Below, one piece after another: positions 48,972 through 60,254 of a stretch of 64,000 bases of DNA (position 1 is its first letter; the number at the start of each line of letters is the position of its first letter). The notes beneath the pieces are model-generated. The model worked only from the letters and a program-made list of their open reading frames with translations, ran no database searches and was not told the origin of the DNA. The stretch is from positions 146,001 through 210,000 of the forward strand of contig JAOTOM010004800.1 of the NCBI GenBank assembly GCA_034440615.1. Direction: 5' to 3'. Both the position numbers and the translations under genes were made by a program. This stretch comes from Ashinkailepas kermadecensis (lineage: Eukaryota; Arthropoda; Thecostraca; Neolepadidae).

Positions 48972-50057
48972 CGGCCGCTCAACTAGTTGTTTTCTCAGCC
49001 GATGGCACCCTTCAAAATAGAAAAGTCCATCGGAGAACTTTCAGGACCTGGACCCAGTTTCATCAATCTGCATCAAATCGTAATTTGCAAATATAAAGCA
49101 CGTTTAACGCTTTTGCCTGTTTCACCAATAAAATACGTACGTTGAAAATCATGTAGAATTTCTACGAATCTACGTATACGTCACATACAAGTAATTATCA
49201 ATGAGCAATACAAAATTATGGCACATACATAAATGTTCCACATTATTTCAAATCTTCATGCTACTACGGCTTGGCTTAGTAAGTTTGTTTCCATTTAAAT
49301 TGCTATCTGAAATTGTTCAGACCTAGTTCACTAATTACAACATACTTGGTTGTCATGGGCAACCACAGAAGAAAAATAAGATGCCTGACACACATTGTCA
49401 GATATATTCAACAAATATTATAGCTGTGTAATGTTTTTCTTCATACAAATAATTAACAAATGATATATAGCAATCATATAAATTAAGTGTAAACATTGGT
49501 CAAAAAACATTCATGATGGTTTGTGTAATCAAGGCAACTATACAGTTTACATACAACTGACATTACCCCATCCATTACCATTGAAATTGGTCATTTAGTA
49601 TTCATTGATTTTCTTTCTCCAATTCATGATGGGCATCAGAGAAGCCACAAGCCAAAAAAATAGTAATATTCAAGATGATATTGGAGGATAAGGATGTGAG
49701 TATCTTGTGCAATCCATACTACCTATATTGTCTTTTTTGCAGCTAGGTATACGTATTAGGTAGGTACCTACACATATAGGCAGGCACCTTAGGTAGGCAC
49801 CAACTTACCTACCATGGGCTATGTCAAGAATAGTGGTATCCAACTATTGTCCATATTTCCATGATTGCCCAGTGGACATATAGGTAGTGGCTTAATCCAT
49901 TTGATTCCCATAATCAGCATGGTGCCATAATGCACCGGAAATGCGCAAATTGTCCAAATAGGTATGTTAAAGAAGCGGGGGAAAATCAGTTCTTATTTAC
50001 TAATAGTAGCTATTGTTGTTGTTTTATTCTCATTAACCATTAAATTTTGGCTTGCAG
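48972..50057. other. Unassigned AT-rich DNA upstream of candidate exon
   Basis: No exon recognised. Short TACCTACC/GGTAGGTA words occur near 49755-49820. The last 60 bases are pyrimidine-rich with a TTAAC branch-like word, compatible with an intron end. Confidence 0.45.
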
Positions 50058-50220
50058 TTCCTCTTCGGGAAACTGAAGGGGCCCTCAGCAGGCCAAGCAC
50101 GCAATTCCCGATGGGAAGAGATCATATTGGAGACGAGAAAGCTTGGCCTGTTGAAGGGCCCATACACTGTGCAACACTTCAAGAGAAGTTGCGTCGGAAA
50201 TATCCTGCGCGCTGCAAGCG
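50058..50220 (+). CDS. Candidate internal exon, Myb/SANT-like domain fragment
   Basis: 163 bp bounded by TTGGCTTGCAG at the 5' side and GTAAGA at the 3' side, both good splice consensus. The open phase reads FLFGKLKGPSAGQ, then ARNSRWEEI, then LKGPYTVQHFKRSC and NILRAAS (54 codons plus one base). The FGKL, then R-WEEI, then T-x-x-K pattern resembles the middle of the Myb/SANT-like DNA-binding domains found in NAIF1-type and Harbinger-associated proteins, where it would bind DNA. I did not find the flanking exons. The overlapping frame 49964-50224 with a hydrophobic start would instead read through the splice acceptor and is less likely. It could be a host gene piece, a DNA transposon accessory gene, or a pseudogene. 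Confidence 0.45.
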
Positions 50221-51164
50221 GTAAGACGTCCTCCAGTACCTACCTAAGTTGACAAAGAAGTTTATAGACAATAGGATACGCGGACCATTCTTCACTCACC
50301 ATTGAAGATTGTTCAAATGCTCGATTTTACAATCGACCACAAGACCAAGTCCGAATGTCATATGCTTACAATGGTTATTTACCAATTAATAGGTGCGTAC
50401 ACAAACGCAACAAACCCATCAATCACAATTCGAGAAACGCCACACAATTTCAATTTGACCCGAAACCGACCAATACATATGGCGCGCTGCCAGCTATGAA
50501 CTAGTGACTATTGTCAAATATCGCTAGATTTGGCGCCATTTGCTACCCGCCATGGAAAGTTACTGGCACTTTACCAAAGCATCATATGTTTTCACTTAGT
50601 TCTAACTTGACAGATATTTTGAGCCAAATATAATGTGGGTGCAAAAGATGGAGGGAACAGTAGGTGGGTGTTACCGCCATCCCTCCAAGCCACTCGGACT
50701 GGCCCTGATAATACTCTATGTCTGGCAGCTTTGGACCATTTAGTGTTGTATACGGCTCACACGCATGGCATGAAAGCAGGAACTTCCTGTACCATAATTA
50801 TAAATGTAATACGTCTAACTTTGTCTAACTTTCGTAAATACATATGCAAATTGATGCCTACTTCGTTTGGCTGAGTGAATGGTAGCACAGTGCAAGTTGC
50901 CATGAAAATTACAGGTGAGACTTAATGTCAAGGGTAGTTGATTAGGTACGCTGTAATCAAAGCAATGTTTGGCGAAACTGTGGTAATGTATGTCTATCGA
51001 TAAATTGTTTGGAATAGGCGTGACGTCGAGCTCGCGACGCCTATAGTCACCACCGGACTTTATGCCAGGTCATTCAACTACTCGGTAGCACACGACCGGT
51101 ACAGCACCTCACTCGACGCATCGCTTGACCTGACGCAGCCGACAGGGCTCCGTCAATTTGATAC
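50221..51164. other. Unassigned DNA
   Basis: If the exon is real this begins as intron. No further exon recognised. Confidence 0.45.
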
Positions 51165-52380
51165 GGCACCTCACACGGCCGACAGTTCACATACGGCACC
51201 TCACACGGCCGACAGTTCACATACGGCACTCACACGGCCGACAGTTCACATACGGCACCTCACACGGCCGACAGTTCACATACGGCACCTCACACGGCCG
51301 ACAGTTCACATACGGCACCTCACACGGCCGACAGTTCACATACGGCACCTACACGGCCGACAGTTCACATACGGCACCTCCACGGCCGACAGTTCACCAT
51401 GGCACCTCACACGGCCGACAGTTCACATACGGCACCTACACGGCCGACAGTTCACATACGGCACCTCACGGCCGACAGTTCACATACGGCACCTCACACG
51501 GCCGACAGTTCACATACGGCACCTCACACGGCCGACAGTTCACATACGGCACCTCCACGGCCGACAGTTCCATACGGCACCTCACGGCCGACAGTTCACA
51601 TACGGCACCTCACACGGCCGACAGTTCATACGGCACCTCACGGCCGACAGTTCACATACGGCACCTCACACGGCCGACAGTTCACCCATGGCACCTCACA
51701 CGGCCGACAGTTCACATACGGCACCTCACACGGCCGACAGTTCACATACGGCACCTCACGGCCGACAGTTCACATACGGCACCTACACGGCCGACAGTTC
51801 ACATACGGCACCTCCACGGCCGACAGTTCACATACGGCACCTCACACGGCCGACAGTTCACATACGGCACTCACACGGCCGACAGTTCACATACGGCACC
51901 TCACGGCCGACAGTTCACATACGGCACCTCACGGCCGACAGTTCACATACGGCACCTCACACGGCCGACAGTTCACATACGGCACTCACACGGCCGACAG
52001 TTCACATACGGCACCTCACGGCCGACAGTTCACATACGGCACCTCACGGCCGACAGTTCCATACGGCACCTCACACGGCCGACAGTTCACATACGGCACC
52101 ACACGGCCGACAGTTCACATACGGCACCTCACACGGCCGACAGTTCACATACGGCACCTCACACGGCCGACAGTTCACCCATGGCACCTCACACGGCCGA
52201 CAGTTCCATACGGCACCCACACGGCCGACAGTTCACATACGGCACTCACACGGCCGACAGTTCCATACGGCACCTCACACGGCCGACAGTTCACATACGG
52301 CACCTCACACGGCCGACAGTTCACATACGGCACCTCACACGGCCGACAGTTCACCCATGGCACCTCACACGGCCGACAGG
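51165..52380. repeat. 30-bp GC-rich minisatellite, about 41 copies
   Basis: The unit begins CTCACACGGCCGACAGTTCA and ends CATACGGCAC. Many copies differ only by losses of 1-2 bases at the same few places (CTCACGG, CTACACGG, CTCCACGG, GTTCCATACGG), and some by a CCATGG variant. Plus-strand frames of 344-412 codons are artefacts. Confidence 0.97.
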
Positions 52381-52529
52381 GCTCAGTCTATTGTGAGCAA
52401 TACTGGCCGCTTGAAAGTCCACTGCGGAGATGAAGCCTCAACCATCTCACTGAGTAAGTGCCATCTTACGTGGAACGTGTATGAGTGGGTGGCCCCGAGA
52501 ACCTTGCGATTATTCGTTGATTCACGTGC

Positions 52530-53412
52530 CGCCATCAGCACCACACTGCGGCAGTGGTGGTGGTCGGAGCACCACGGGCCGCCATCAGCACCACACTGCG
52601 GCAGTGGTGGTGGTCGGAACACCACGGGCCGCCATCAGCACCGGAACACCACGGGCCGCCATCAGCACCGCACTGCGGCAGTGGTGGTGGTCGGAACACC
52701 ACAGGCCACCATCAGCACCGCACTGTGGCAGTGGTGGTGGTCGGAGCACCACGGGCCGCCATCAGCACCACACTGCGGCAGTGGTGGTGGTCGGAACACC
52801 ACGGGCCGCCATCGTGTATGAGTGGGTGGCCCGTGTATGAGTGGGTGGCCCGTGTATGAGTGGGTGGCCCCGAGAACCTTGCGATGATTCGTTGATTCAC
52901 GGGCCGCCATCAGCACCACACTGCGGCAGTGGTGGTGGTCGGAACACCACGGGCCGCCATCGTGTATGAGTGGGTGGCCCGTGTATGAGTGGGTGGCCCC
53001 GAGAACCTTGCGATGATTCGTTGATTCACGGACCGCCATAGCACCACACTGCGGCAGTGGTGGTGGTCGGAGCACCACGGGCCGCCATCAGCACCACACT
53101 GCGGCAGTGGTGGTGGTCGGAGCACCACAGGCCGCCATCAGCACCACACTGCGGCAGTGGTAGTGGTCGGAGCACCACAGGCCGCCATCAGCACCACCAC
53201 ACTGCGGCAGTGGTGGTGGTCGGAGCACCACGGGCCGCCATCAGCACCACACTGCGGCAGTGGTGGTGGTCGGAACACCACGGGCCGCCATCAGCACCGG
53301 AACACCACAGGCCACCATCAGCACCACACTGCGGCAGTGGTAGTGGTCGGAGCACCACAGGCCACCATCAGCACCGCACTGTGGCAGTGGTGGTGGTCGG
53401 AACACCACGGGT
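52530..53412. repeat. About 50-bp minisatellite with an 18-19 bp sub-repeat
   Basis: The main unit combines CGCCATCAGCACCACACTGC with GGCAGTGGTGGTGGTCGGAG and CACCACGGGC. It is interspersed with GTGTATGAGTGGGTGGCC units and a CGAGAACCTTGCGATGATTC block (52490, 52870, 53000), giving a higher-order pattern. Frames on both strands are artefacts. Confidence 0.95.
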
Positions 53413-53489
53413 CATGTTGGATCTGTGACAGATGTCCCGGAGACCTACACCTTGTGTGTGCTAGCGCGGTCTCGCCAGCCTCTCAGAAG

Positions 53490-53870
53490 TCCTGGGACAA
53501 CGTTGGACAGCAGCATGGTAGACAGCTACAGCATCTGACAATTGTAGCCAGCTACAGCTTCAGACAGCCTCTAAATGTTACAGCTTCCGATTGTCTTGAT
53601 TAACTATAGTCGACCTACAGCATCATCGGAACCTACAGTCTCACGTAAGTGCAGTCTCGGACAGGTACATGCTATTTATTGGCTAACCATAACTTCGAAG
53701 AACGACAGATTTGGACAGCTGCAGTCTCGGACAGATACAGCCACGATTAGGAACAGCCTTGGACAGTCAAAGTCTCCGGCAGCCACGGATAGCAATATCC
53801 TCATATAGCTACAGCCTCGGGCAGATGCATGGGCAGATACAGTCTCTAACAGATGCAGTGCGTTAACAGG
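53490..53870. repeat. Degenerate repeat of about 25 bp (ACAGCTACAGCCTCGGACAG type)
   Basis: Recurrent CAGCTACAG, AGTCTCGGACAG and GATGCAG words with irregular spacing. Confidence 0.7.
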
Positions 53871-54190
53871 GAATGATTCAGGAGGAGCTATTACCTACCT
53901 CCAAAACCACGCTAAATTAAGATGTACATGTGATAAGGCAACAGGCAAGTGTTCGGCTATCCACATCGCTCCGTATTTCTCTGAAGTACAGCGTGTTTTT
54001 GGACAGGCTGTTATGTACTCCCCAGACCACGCTACATTATTACACTAACAACCTTAGAGAACCCCACGCAACATGCGTAAAATGGTCTAGGATAAAACTA
54101 TCTCGGAATTGAGAATTGCCACACCAACAGCTGCGTCCCCCCGCCCCCGCCCTATGATCAACTTGCGATAAGTTTAGTCACCTGATCACA

Positions 54191-54440
54191 CGACCTGACT
54201 TGACTTCAGGCGGCGGCGGTGCCGGGGTCGCGAGGTCACATAACCTGATTTGTCTTCAGGTGGTGGCGGTGCCGGGGTCGCGAGGTCACATGACCTGATT
54301 TGTCTTCAGGTGGTGGCGGTGCCGGGGTCGCGAGGTCACATGACCTGATTTGTCTTCAGGTGGTGGCGATGTCGGGGTCGCGAGGTCACATGACCTGATT
54401 TGTCTTCGGGCGGTGCTGGTGTCGGGGTCACAAGTTCGCA
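54191..54440. repeat. 50-bp minisatellite, 5 copies
   Basis: Unit starts at 54191, 54241, 54291, 54341 and 54391: TGACCTGATTTGTCTTCAGG, then TGGTGGCGGTGCCGGGGTCG, then CGAGGTCACA. Junctions between copies form AGGTCACATGACCT. Confidence 0.97.
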
Positions 54441-54970
54441 CCACCGCAACACTTCTCCGAAAGTGTTTCAGCAGACAGGTATGCACAGGACGCAGCCAGT
54501 ATTTTCGTACGGAGGAAGTTCCACAAAATGTCACTTAATCGAGACCGCTTTCGGTGTGCGAAGCAGGTATAAAAATTTTCGTTTGACGTGGAGCAAATCC
54601 AAAAATGTATTGTTCGATCTAGTGTATTATTTGTTGAGATGGCCCGGCAACCCCTCCCCCTCCCCTGGCTCCACCTCGGAGTGTGCACTACCAGAAGAAC
54701 AACACCAAGCATCGCTTTGCTGGGTGAATGCAAAATGTTTAGACGATGCAATATTACATGCGAAGAAACTGCTTAACGTACACACTGTGCCGGGTGATAA
54801 CACATAAATAAATTGGACAATGCTTATGGTATGGTGCCGTTGGCATTTCATTCACGTTTGCATGCTGACGCATGCTCACTCATGTTTTACCAGCACAAAC
54901 TTTCGGCATTTAATTCGCTGCAACGGCATTCACTCCAATAATTTTCCAGTGACTCGCCGGCGGCTGCATG

Positions 54971-55450
54971 CAATGTGTGCTTCACAGTCCTCAGTTCTAA
55001 GACAATGTGACAATGTGTGCTTCACATTCCTCATTTATAAGACAATGTGACAATGTGTGCTTCACATTCCTCATTTCTAAGACCTTGTGATAATGTGTGC
55101 TTCAAAGTCCTCATTTCGGAGACATTATGATAATGTGTGCTTCACATTCCTCAGTTCTAAGACAATTTGACAATGTGTGCTTCACATTCCTCATTTCTAA
55201 GACCATATGATAATGTGTGCTTCAAAGTCCTGATTTCTGAGACATTGTTACCATGTGTGCTCCATAGTCCTCATGTCTGATACATTTTTTTACAATGTGT
55301 GCTTCACAGTCCTCATTTCTGAGACATCTTGAACATGTGTGCTTCACAGTTCTCATTTCTGAGTCATTGTGTCAACGTGTGCTTCACAGTTCTCATTTCT
55401 GAGACATTGTGACAATGTGTGCTACACAGTCCTCATTTTTGAGACATTGC
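54971..55450. repeat. 40-bp minisatellite, 12 copies
   Basis: Period 40 at 54971, 55011, 55051, 55091, 55131, 55171, 55211 and 55251, then slightly out of phase. The unit begins CAATGTGTGCTTCACATTCC and ends AAGACAATGTGA. Confidence 0.96.
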
Positions 55451-55639
55451 ACCCGACATATTAAACTTCCTCCCTTGAGGGGGCAGAGTTCGCCGATAGG
55501 CCGGCGGCGCCGGCAGTGCGGGTGGTATTGTGACCGCACACGCCGACATGCATCAACGCCCGGACATGCACCAGTGTACTGGCGTCTATTTGTTGTCACA
55601 ACTGGCGGTCGGGTCGGTTGGAGTGATGCGCTGCCGGTC

Positions 55640-57615
55640 GACCAAGGTCCAGACCGTCGGCCACGGTCCAGACCGTCGGCGGCGGTTCGGACGGTCGGCC
55701 GCGGTCCAGACCGTCGGCCGCGGTCCAGACCGTCGGCCGCGGTCCAGACCGTCGGCCGCGGTCCAGACCGTCGGCCGCGGTCCAGACCGTCCGGCGGCGG
55801 TCCAGACCGTCCGGCGGCGGTTCAGACCGTCGGCCGCGGTCCAGACCGTCGGCCGCGGTCCAGACCGTCGGCCGCGGTCCAGACCGTCGGCCGCGGTCCA
55901 GACCGTCGGCCGCGGTCCAGACCGTCGGCCGCGGTCCAGACCGTCGGCCGCGGTCCAGACCGTCCGGCGGCGGTTCAGACCGTCGGCCGCGGTCCAGACC
56001 GTCCGGCGGCGGTCCAGACCGTCCGGCGGAGGTTCAGACGGTCGGCCGCGGTCCAGACCGTCCGGCGGCGGTCCAGACCGTCCGGCGGAGGTTCAGACGG
56101 TCGGCCACGGTCCAGACCGTCGGCCGCGGTCCAGACCGTCCGGCGGCGGTCCAGACCGTCCGGCGGCGGTTCAGACCGTCGGCCGCGGTCCAGACCGTCG
56201 GCCGCGGTCCAGACCGTCGGCCGCGGTCCAGACCGTCGGCCACGGTCCAGAGGGCCGCGGTCCAGACCGTCCGGCGGCGGTTCAGACCGTCGGCCGCGGT
56301 CCAGACCGTCCGGCGGCGGTCCAGACCGTCCGGCGGCGGTTCAGACCGTCGGCCGCGGTCCAGACCGTCCGGCGGCGGTCCAGACCGTCGGCCACGGTCC
56401 AGACTGTCGGCCGCGGTCCAGACCGTCGGCGGCGGAGGTTCAGACGGTCGGCCGCGGTCCAGACCGTCCGGCGGCGGTCCAGACCGTCCGGCGGAGATTC
56501 AGACGGTCGGCCGCGGTCCAGACCGTCCGGCGGCGGTCCAGACCGTCGGCGGCGGTCCAGACCGTCCGGCGCCGGTCCAGACCGTCCGGCCGCGGTCCAG
56601 ACCGTCGGCCACGGTCCAGACCGTCGGCCACGGTCCAGACCGTCGGCCGCGGTCCAGACCGTCGGCCACGGTCCAGACCGTCGGCCGCGGTCCAGACCGT
56701 CCGGCGGCGGTCCAGACCGTCGGCCACGGTCCAGACCGTCGGCCACGGTCCAGACCGTCGGCCGCGGTCCAGACCGTCGGCCACGGTCCAGACCGTCGGC
56801 CGCGGTCCAGACCGTCGGCCGCGGTCCAGACCGTCGGCCGCGGTCCAGACCGTCGGCCGCGGTCAGACCGTCGGCCGCGGTCCAGACCGTCGGCCGCGGT
56901 CAGACCGTCGGCCACGGTCCAGACCGTCGGCCGCGGTCCAGACCGTCCGGCGGCGGTTCAGACCGTCGGCCGCGGTCAGACCGTCCGGCGGCGGTCCAGA
57001 CCGTCCGGCGGCGGTTCAGACCGTCGGCCGCGGTCCAGACCGTCCGGCGGCGGTCCAGACCGTCGGCCACGGTCAGACTGTCGGCCGCGGTCCAGACCGT
57101 CGGCGGCGGAGGTTCAGACGGTCGGCCGCGGTCCAGACCGTCCGGCGGCGGTCCAGACCGTCCGGCGGAGATTCAGACGGTCGGCCGCGGTCCAGACCGT
57201 CCGGCGGCGGTCCAGACCGTCGGCGGCGGTCCAGACCGTCCGGCGCCGGTCCAGACCGTCCGGCCGCGGTCCAGACCGTCGGCCACGGTCCAGACCGTCG
57301 GCCACGGTCCAGACCGTCGGCCGCGGTCCAGACCGTCGGCCGCGGTCCAGACCGTCGGCCGCGGTCCAGACCGTCGGCCGCGGTCCAGACCGTCCGGCGG
57401 CGGTCCAGACCGTCGGCCACGGTCAGACCGTCGGCCACGGTCAGACCGTCGGCCGCGGTCCAGACCGTCGGCCACGGTCCAGACCGTCGGCCGCGGTCAG
57501 ACCGTCGGCCGCGGTCCAGACCGTCGGCCGCGGTCCAGACCGTCCGGCGGCGGTCCAGACCGTCCGGCGGCGGTCCAGACCGTCCGGCCGCGGTCCAGAC
57601 CGTCCGGCGGCGCGC
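55640..57615. repeat. 19/20-bp GC-rich minisatellite, about 100 copies
   Basis: Two interleaved unit types: GTCCAGACCGTCGGCCGCG (19 bp) and GTCCAGACCGTCCGGCGGCG (20 bp), with A/G and TT variants. A block starting at 56401 reappears at 57075 with the same order of variants, so there is a higher-order duplication of about 674 bp. Frames of 781 and 700 codons, and many on the minus strand, exist only because the units lack stops. The array is extremely CpG-rich. Confidence 0.98.
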
Positions 57616-57725
57616 CTTTTCATGGCGGATAATTAACCCGGTGGCCACCTCCGCACACCGAATCAACAAGCGCTCTGGATCACCAGTTGAGGGTGCAGAA
57701 CGGCGACACCGGTGCCAAAATAACA

Positions 57726-57838
57726 GGGTGGGCCGGCTACCGGTGCCCAAATAACTGGGTGGGCCGGCCACCGGTGCCCAAATAACTGGATGGGCCGGCC
57801 ACCGGTGCCCAAATAACTGGGTGGGCCGGCTCGGCCGG
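57726..57838. repeat. 31-bp tandem repeat, about 4 copies
   Basis: The unit begins GGGTGGGCCGGCCACCGGTG and ends CCCAAATAACT. It contains the palindromes GGCCGGCC and CACCGGTG. Confidence 0.95.
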
Positions 57839-58015
57839 TGCAGCACCCGCGCCAGCGCATGACCGCCAGCTTAGCCGGCTGCTGATGTTCGGGGAGGCGG
57901 TGCGGCGTCCGTCCGAATACCTCGAGGAATTAGGGCCGCTGCTCCGAGAACGGCAATGAGTGGCTTTTGTTCCGTTCCCCGGTCGGAGGCCACAGACATC
58001 TGATACAATGAGGTC

Positions 58016-58545
58016 GTGCCGTGTGGAACAGGGTGCCAGCTGTTGCGACCTCCGCGTGCCGTGTGGAACAGGGTGTCAGCTGTTGTGGCCTCCGCGTGCG
58101 GTGTGGAACAGGGTGTCAGCTGCTGCGACCTCCGCGTGCGGTGTGGAACAGGGTGTCAGCTGTTGCGACCTCCGCGTGCGGTGTGGAACAGGGTGTCAGC
58201 TGCTGCGACCTCCGCGTGCGGTGTGGAACAGGGTGTCAGCTGCTGCGACCTCCGCGTGCGGTGTGGAACAGGGTGTCAGCTGTTGCGACCTCCGCGTGCC
58301 GTGTGGAACAGGGTGTCAGCTGTTGCGACCTCCGCGTGCGGTGTGGAACAGGGTGTCAGCTGTTGTGGCCTCCGCGTGCGGTGTGGAACAGGGTGTCAGC
58401 TGTTGCGACCTCCGCGTGCCGTGTGGAACAGGGTGTCAGCTGTTGTGGCCTCCGCGTGCGGTGTGGAACAGGGTGCCAGCTGTTGCGACCTCCGCGTGCC
58501 GTGTGGAACAGGGTGCCAGCTGTTGTGGCCTCCGCATGCCGTGAA
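58016..58545. repeat. 40-bp minisatellite, about 13 copies
   Basis: The unit begins GTGTGGAACAGGGTGTCAGC and ends TGTTGCGACCTCCGCGTGCG. Copies differ at a handful of positions (TGC/TGT, GACC/GGCC, GCC/GCG). Long frames are artefacts. Confidence 0.97.
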
Positions 58546-58564
58546 GACAAAACGACCCGCAACA

Positions 58565-59085
58565 CAAACGCGCCGAGGTCCCCGTCCGGAGCACAGACGC
58601 GCCGAGGTTCCCGTTCCGGAGCACAGACACGTCGAGGTCCCCGTCCGGAGCACAGACGCGCCGAGGTCCCCGTCCGGAGCACAGACGCGCCGAGGTCCCC
58701 GTCCGGAGCACAGACGCGCCGAGGTCCCCGTCCGGAGCACAGACACGCCGAGGTCCCCGTCCGGAGCACAGACGCGCCGAGGTCCCCGTCCGGAGCACAG
58801 ACGCGCCGAGGTCCCCGTCCGGAGCACAGACGCGCCGAGGTCCCCGTCCGGAGCACAGACACGCCGAGGTCCCCGTCCGGAGCACAGACGCGCCGAGGTC
58901 CCCGTCCGGAGCACAGACGCGCCGAGGTCCCCGTCCGGAGCACAGACGCGCCGAGGTCCCCGTCCGGAGCACAGAGCACAGACACGTCGAGGTCCCCGTC
59001 CGGAGCACAGACGCGCCGAGGTCCCCGTCCGGAGCACAGACGCGCCGAGGTTCCCGTTCCGGAGCACAGACACGTCGAGGGCCGC
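58565..59085. repeat. 29-bp minisatellite, about 18 copies
   Basis: The unit begins GCGCCGAGGTCCCCGTCCGG and ends AGCACAGAC. A partial duplication GAGCACAGAGCACAGAC occurs near 58970. It follows the 40-bp array after about 20 bp. Confidence 0.97.
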
Positions 59086-59129
59086 GTTCCACATTCGACC
59101 TGCCATGAGTGCATTGTTATTTTGCTTTA

Positions 59130-59750
59130 CTTGCGGTCACATTAACAAAGTCCTAAACTTATCAAGTCATACAGTTAGTAAAAATCATAGAGGCCCATTC
59201 AGGCTAAGTATATACAGATAAGCTACTATAACAGGAAAAAAGTAAATTGAGCCCCCCTAAACAATCCTGAGTTCTACACAAACTATCTACCCCATTGGGC
59301 CATCATGGCCAATCTCTTCAGCATCACATGCCCGAAGGCTGGCTCTGGATTCCATCACCATGTGGAATCCATTACTAGCATCAGTCAGGAAACTGTTACT
59401 GGCGTCATTCCCCATTTATCAGCATGATTAAAGACACCTACCAGCATCAATCCGTCCCTTTTCACTTCGATTTCTGTCTCCATATTGCACAAAGTGAAAT
59501 TCAATAATAAGATTATTGTACCGAATTAAGTTACCGAACTAGTTCTAGAGAATCTATTGGCCCCATTGTGCTGGTCAGTCTCATCAACATCACATATCCG
59601 AAGGAAGTTACTGAATCCACTGCCATATGCACTTGTTACTAGCACAATTCCCCATGTGTAAGCATGATCTAAAACACCTATTAACATCAGAACCACCTTA
59701 CGCACCTCAATTCCCATCCACACTTTGCATGACTTAGAGTTCAAAACTAA
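59130..59750 (-). mobile_element. CR1-related 3' end remnants
   Basis: TAGAGGCCCATTCAGGCTAA near 59190 resembles the inverted CR1 3'UTR word seen at 62085. Two related blocks (about 59295-59520 and 59560-59745) share CATCACAT-CCGAAG and GAATCCA-T words with the blocks at 62237 and 62400. Old minus-strand pieces without coding sequence. Confidence 0.55.
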
Positions 59751-59754
59751 GAAT

Positions 59755-60254
59755 GTGGGCGGAGTCCCAAAACTGGCACTTGGGCCGAAACATTTTCGTG
59801 GGGGAAAACAATGAATATGAACTAGTTATAGTGGTTTATGGTGGTGGGTTTCGTTCTCATTTAGTTATTCTATGCATGCTGCTACTCCAAGGTTATTCCT
59901 GCTGCCAATGCATTCATTAATGATTTACTACCGGAGTGCGCATGGTCGGCAGCTTACACCAACACAAAGTCCTGAATATCAAGGTGTTTAGCATGAAGTT
60001 AAAATCGGCTCAACCGCTCATTATATGGCAGATAATCTGACAATGGAGGGTGGGCTGCGGAATATGTAGTGTGAAGTTTGAAGAATGAAAATATTGAGTG
60101 TTGAATTGTGAATCTAATGTAAAAATGTTGAAAATGTGTGCAATGTGTTACAGAGTAGCAAACATATTGAATGAAGCCTTATTCATGGCTACAATTTTGC
60201 CGTTTCCTTTGAATTAGGAAGACAAGTATTAATCGCAGCAATTTATGACATGCA
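59755..60254. other. Unassigned DNA
   Basis: Target DNA 5' of the truncated CR1 copy. No feature recognised. Confidence 0.5.

Noticed and set aside
49964..50224. 86-codon ORF with an N-terminal hydrophobic segment as a small membrane protein
   Set aside because: The hydrophobic part is the pyrimidine-rich intron end before a good splice acceptor; the alternate phase after the acceptor has the better protein signature.
51158..52821. Histidine/threonine-rich frames of 340-412 codons
   Set aside because: Product of the 30-bp array; three overlapping phases are all open.
55409..57754. 781- and 700-codon open frames, arginine/proline-rich
   Set aside because: They are a 19/20-bp stop-free repeat read in several frames on both strands, without a domain or a biased frame.
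58016..59221. 401-codon cysteine- and arginine-rich frame that looks like a repeat protein
   Set aside because: It crosses two unrelated minisatellites, and alternative frames on both strands are equally open.
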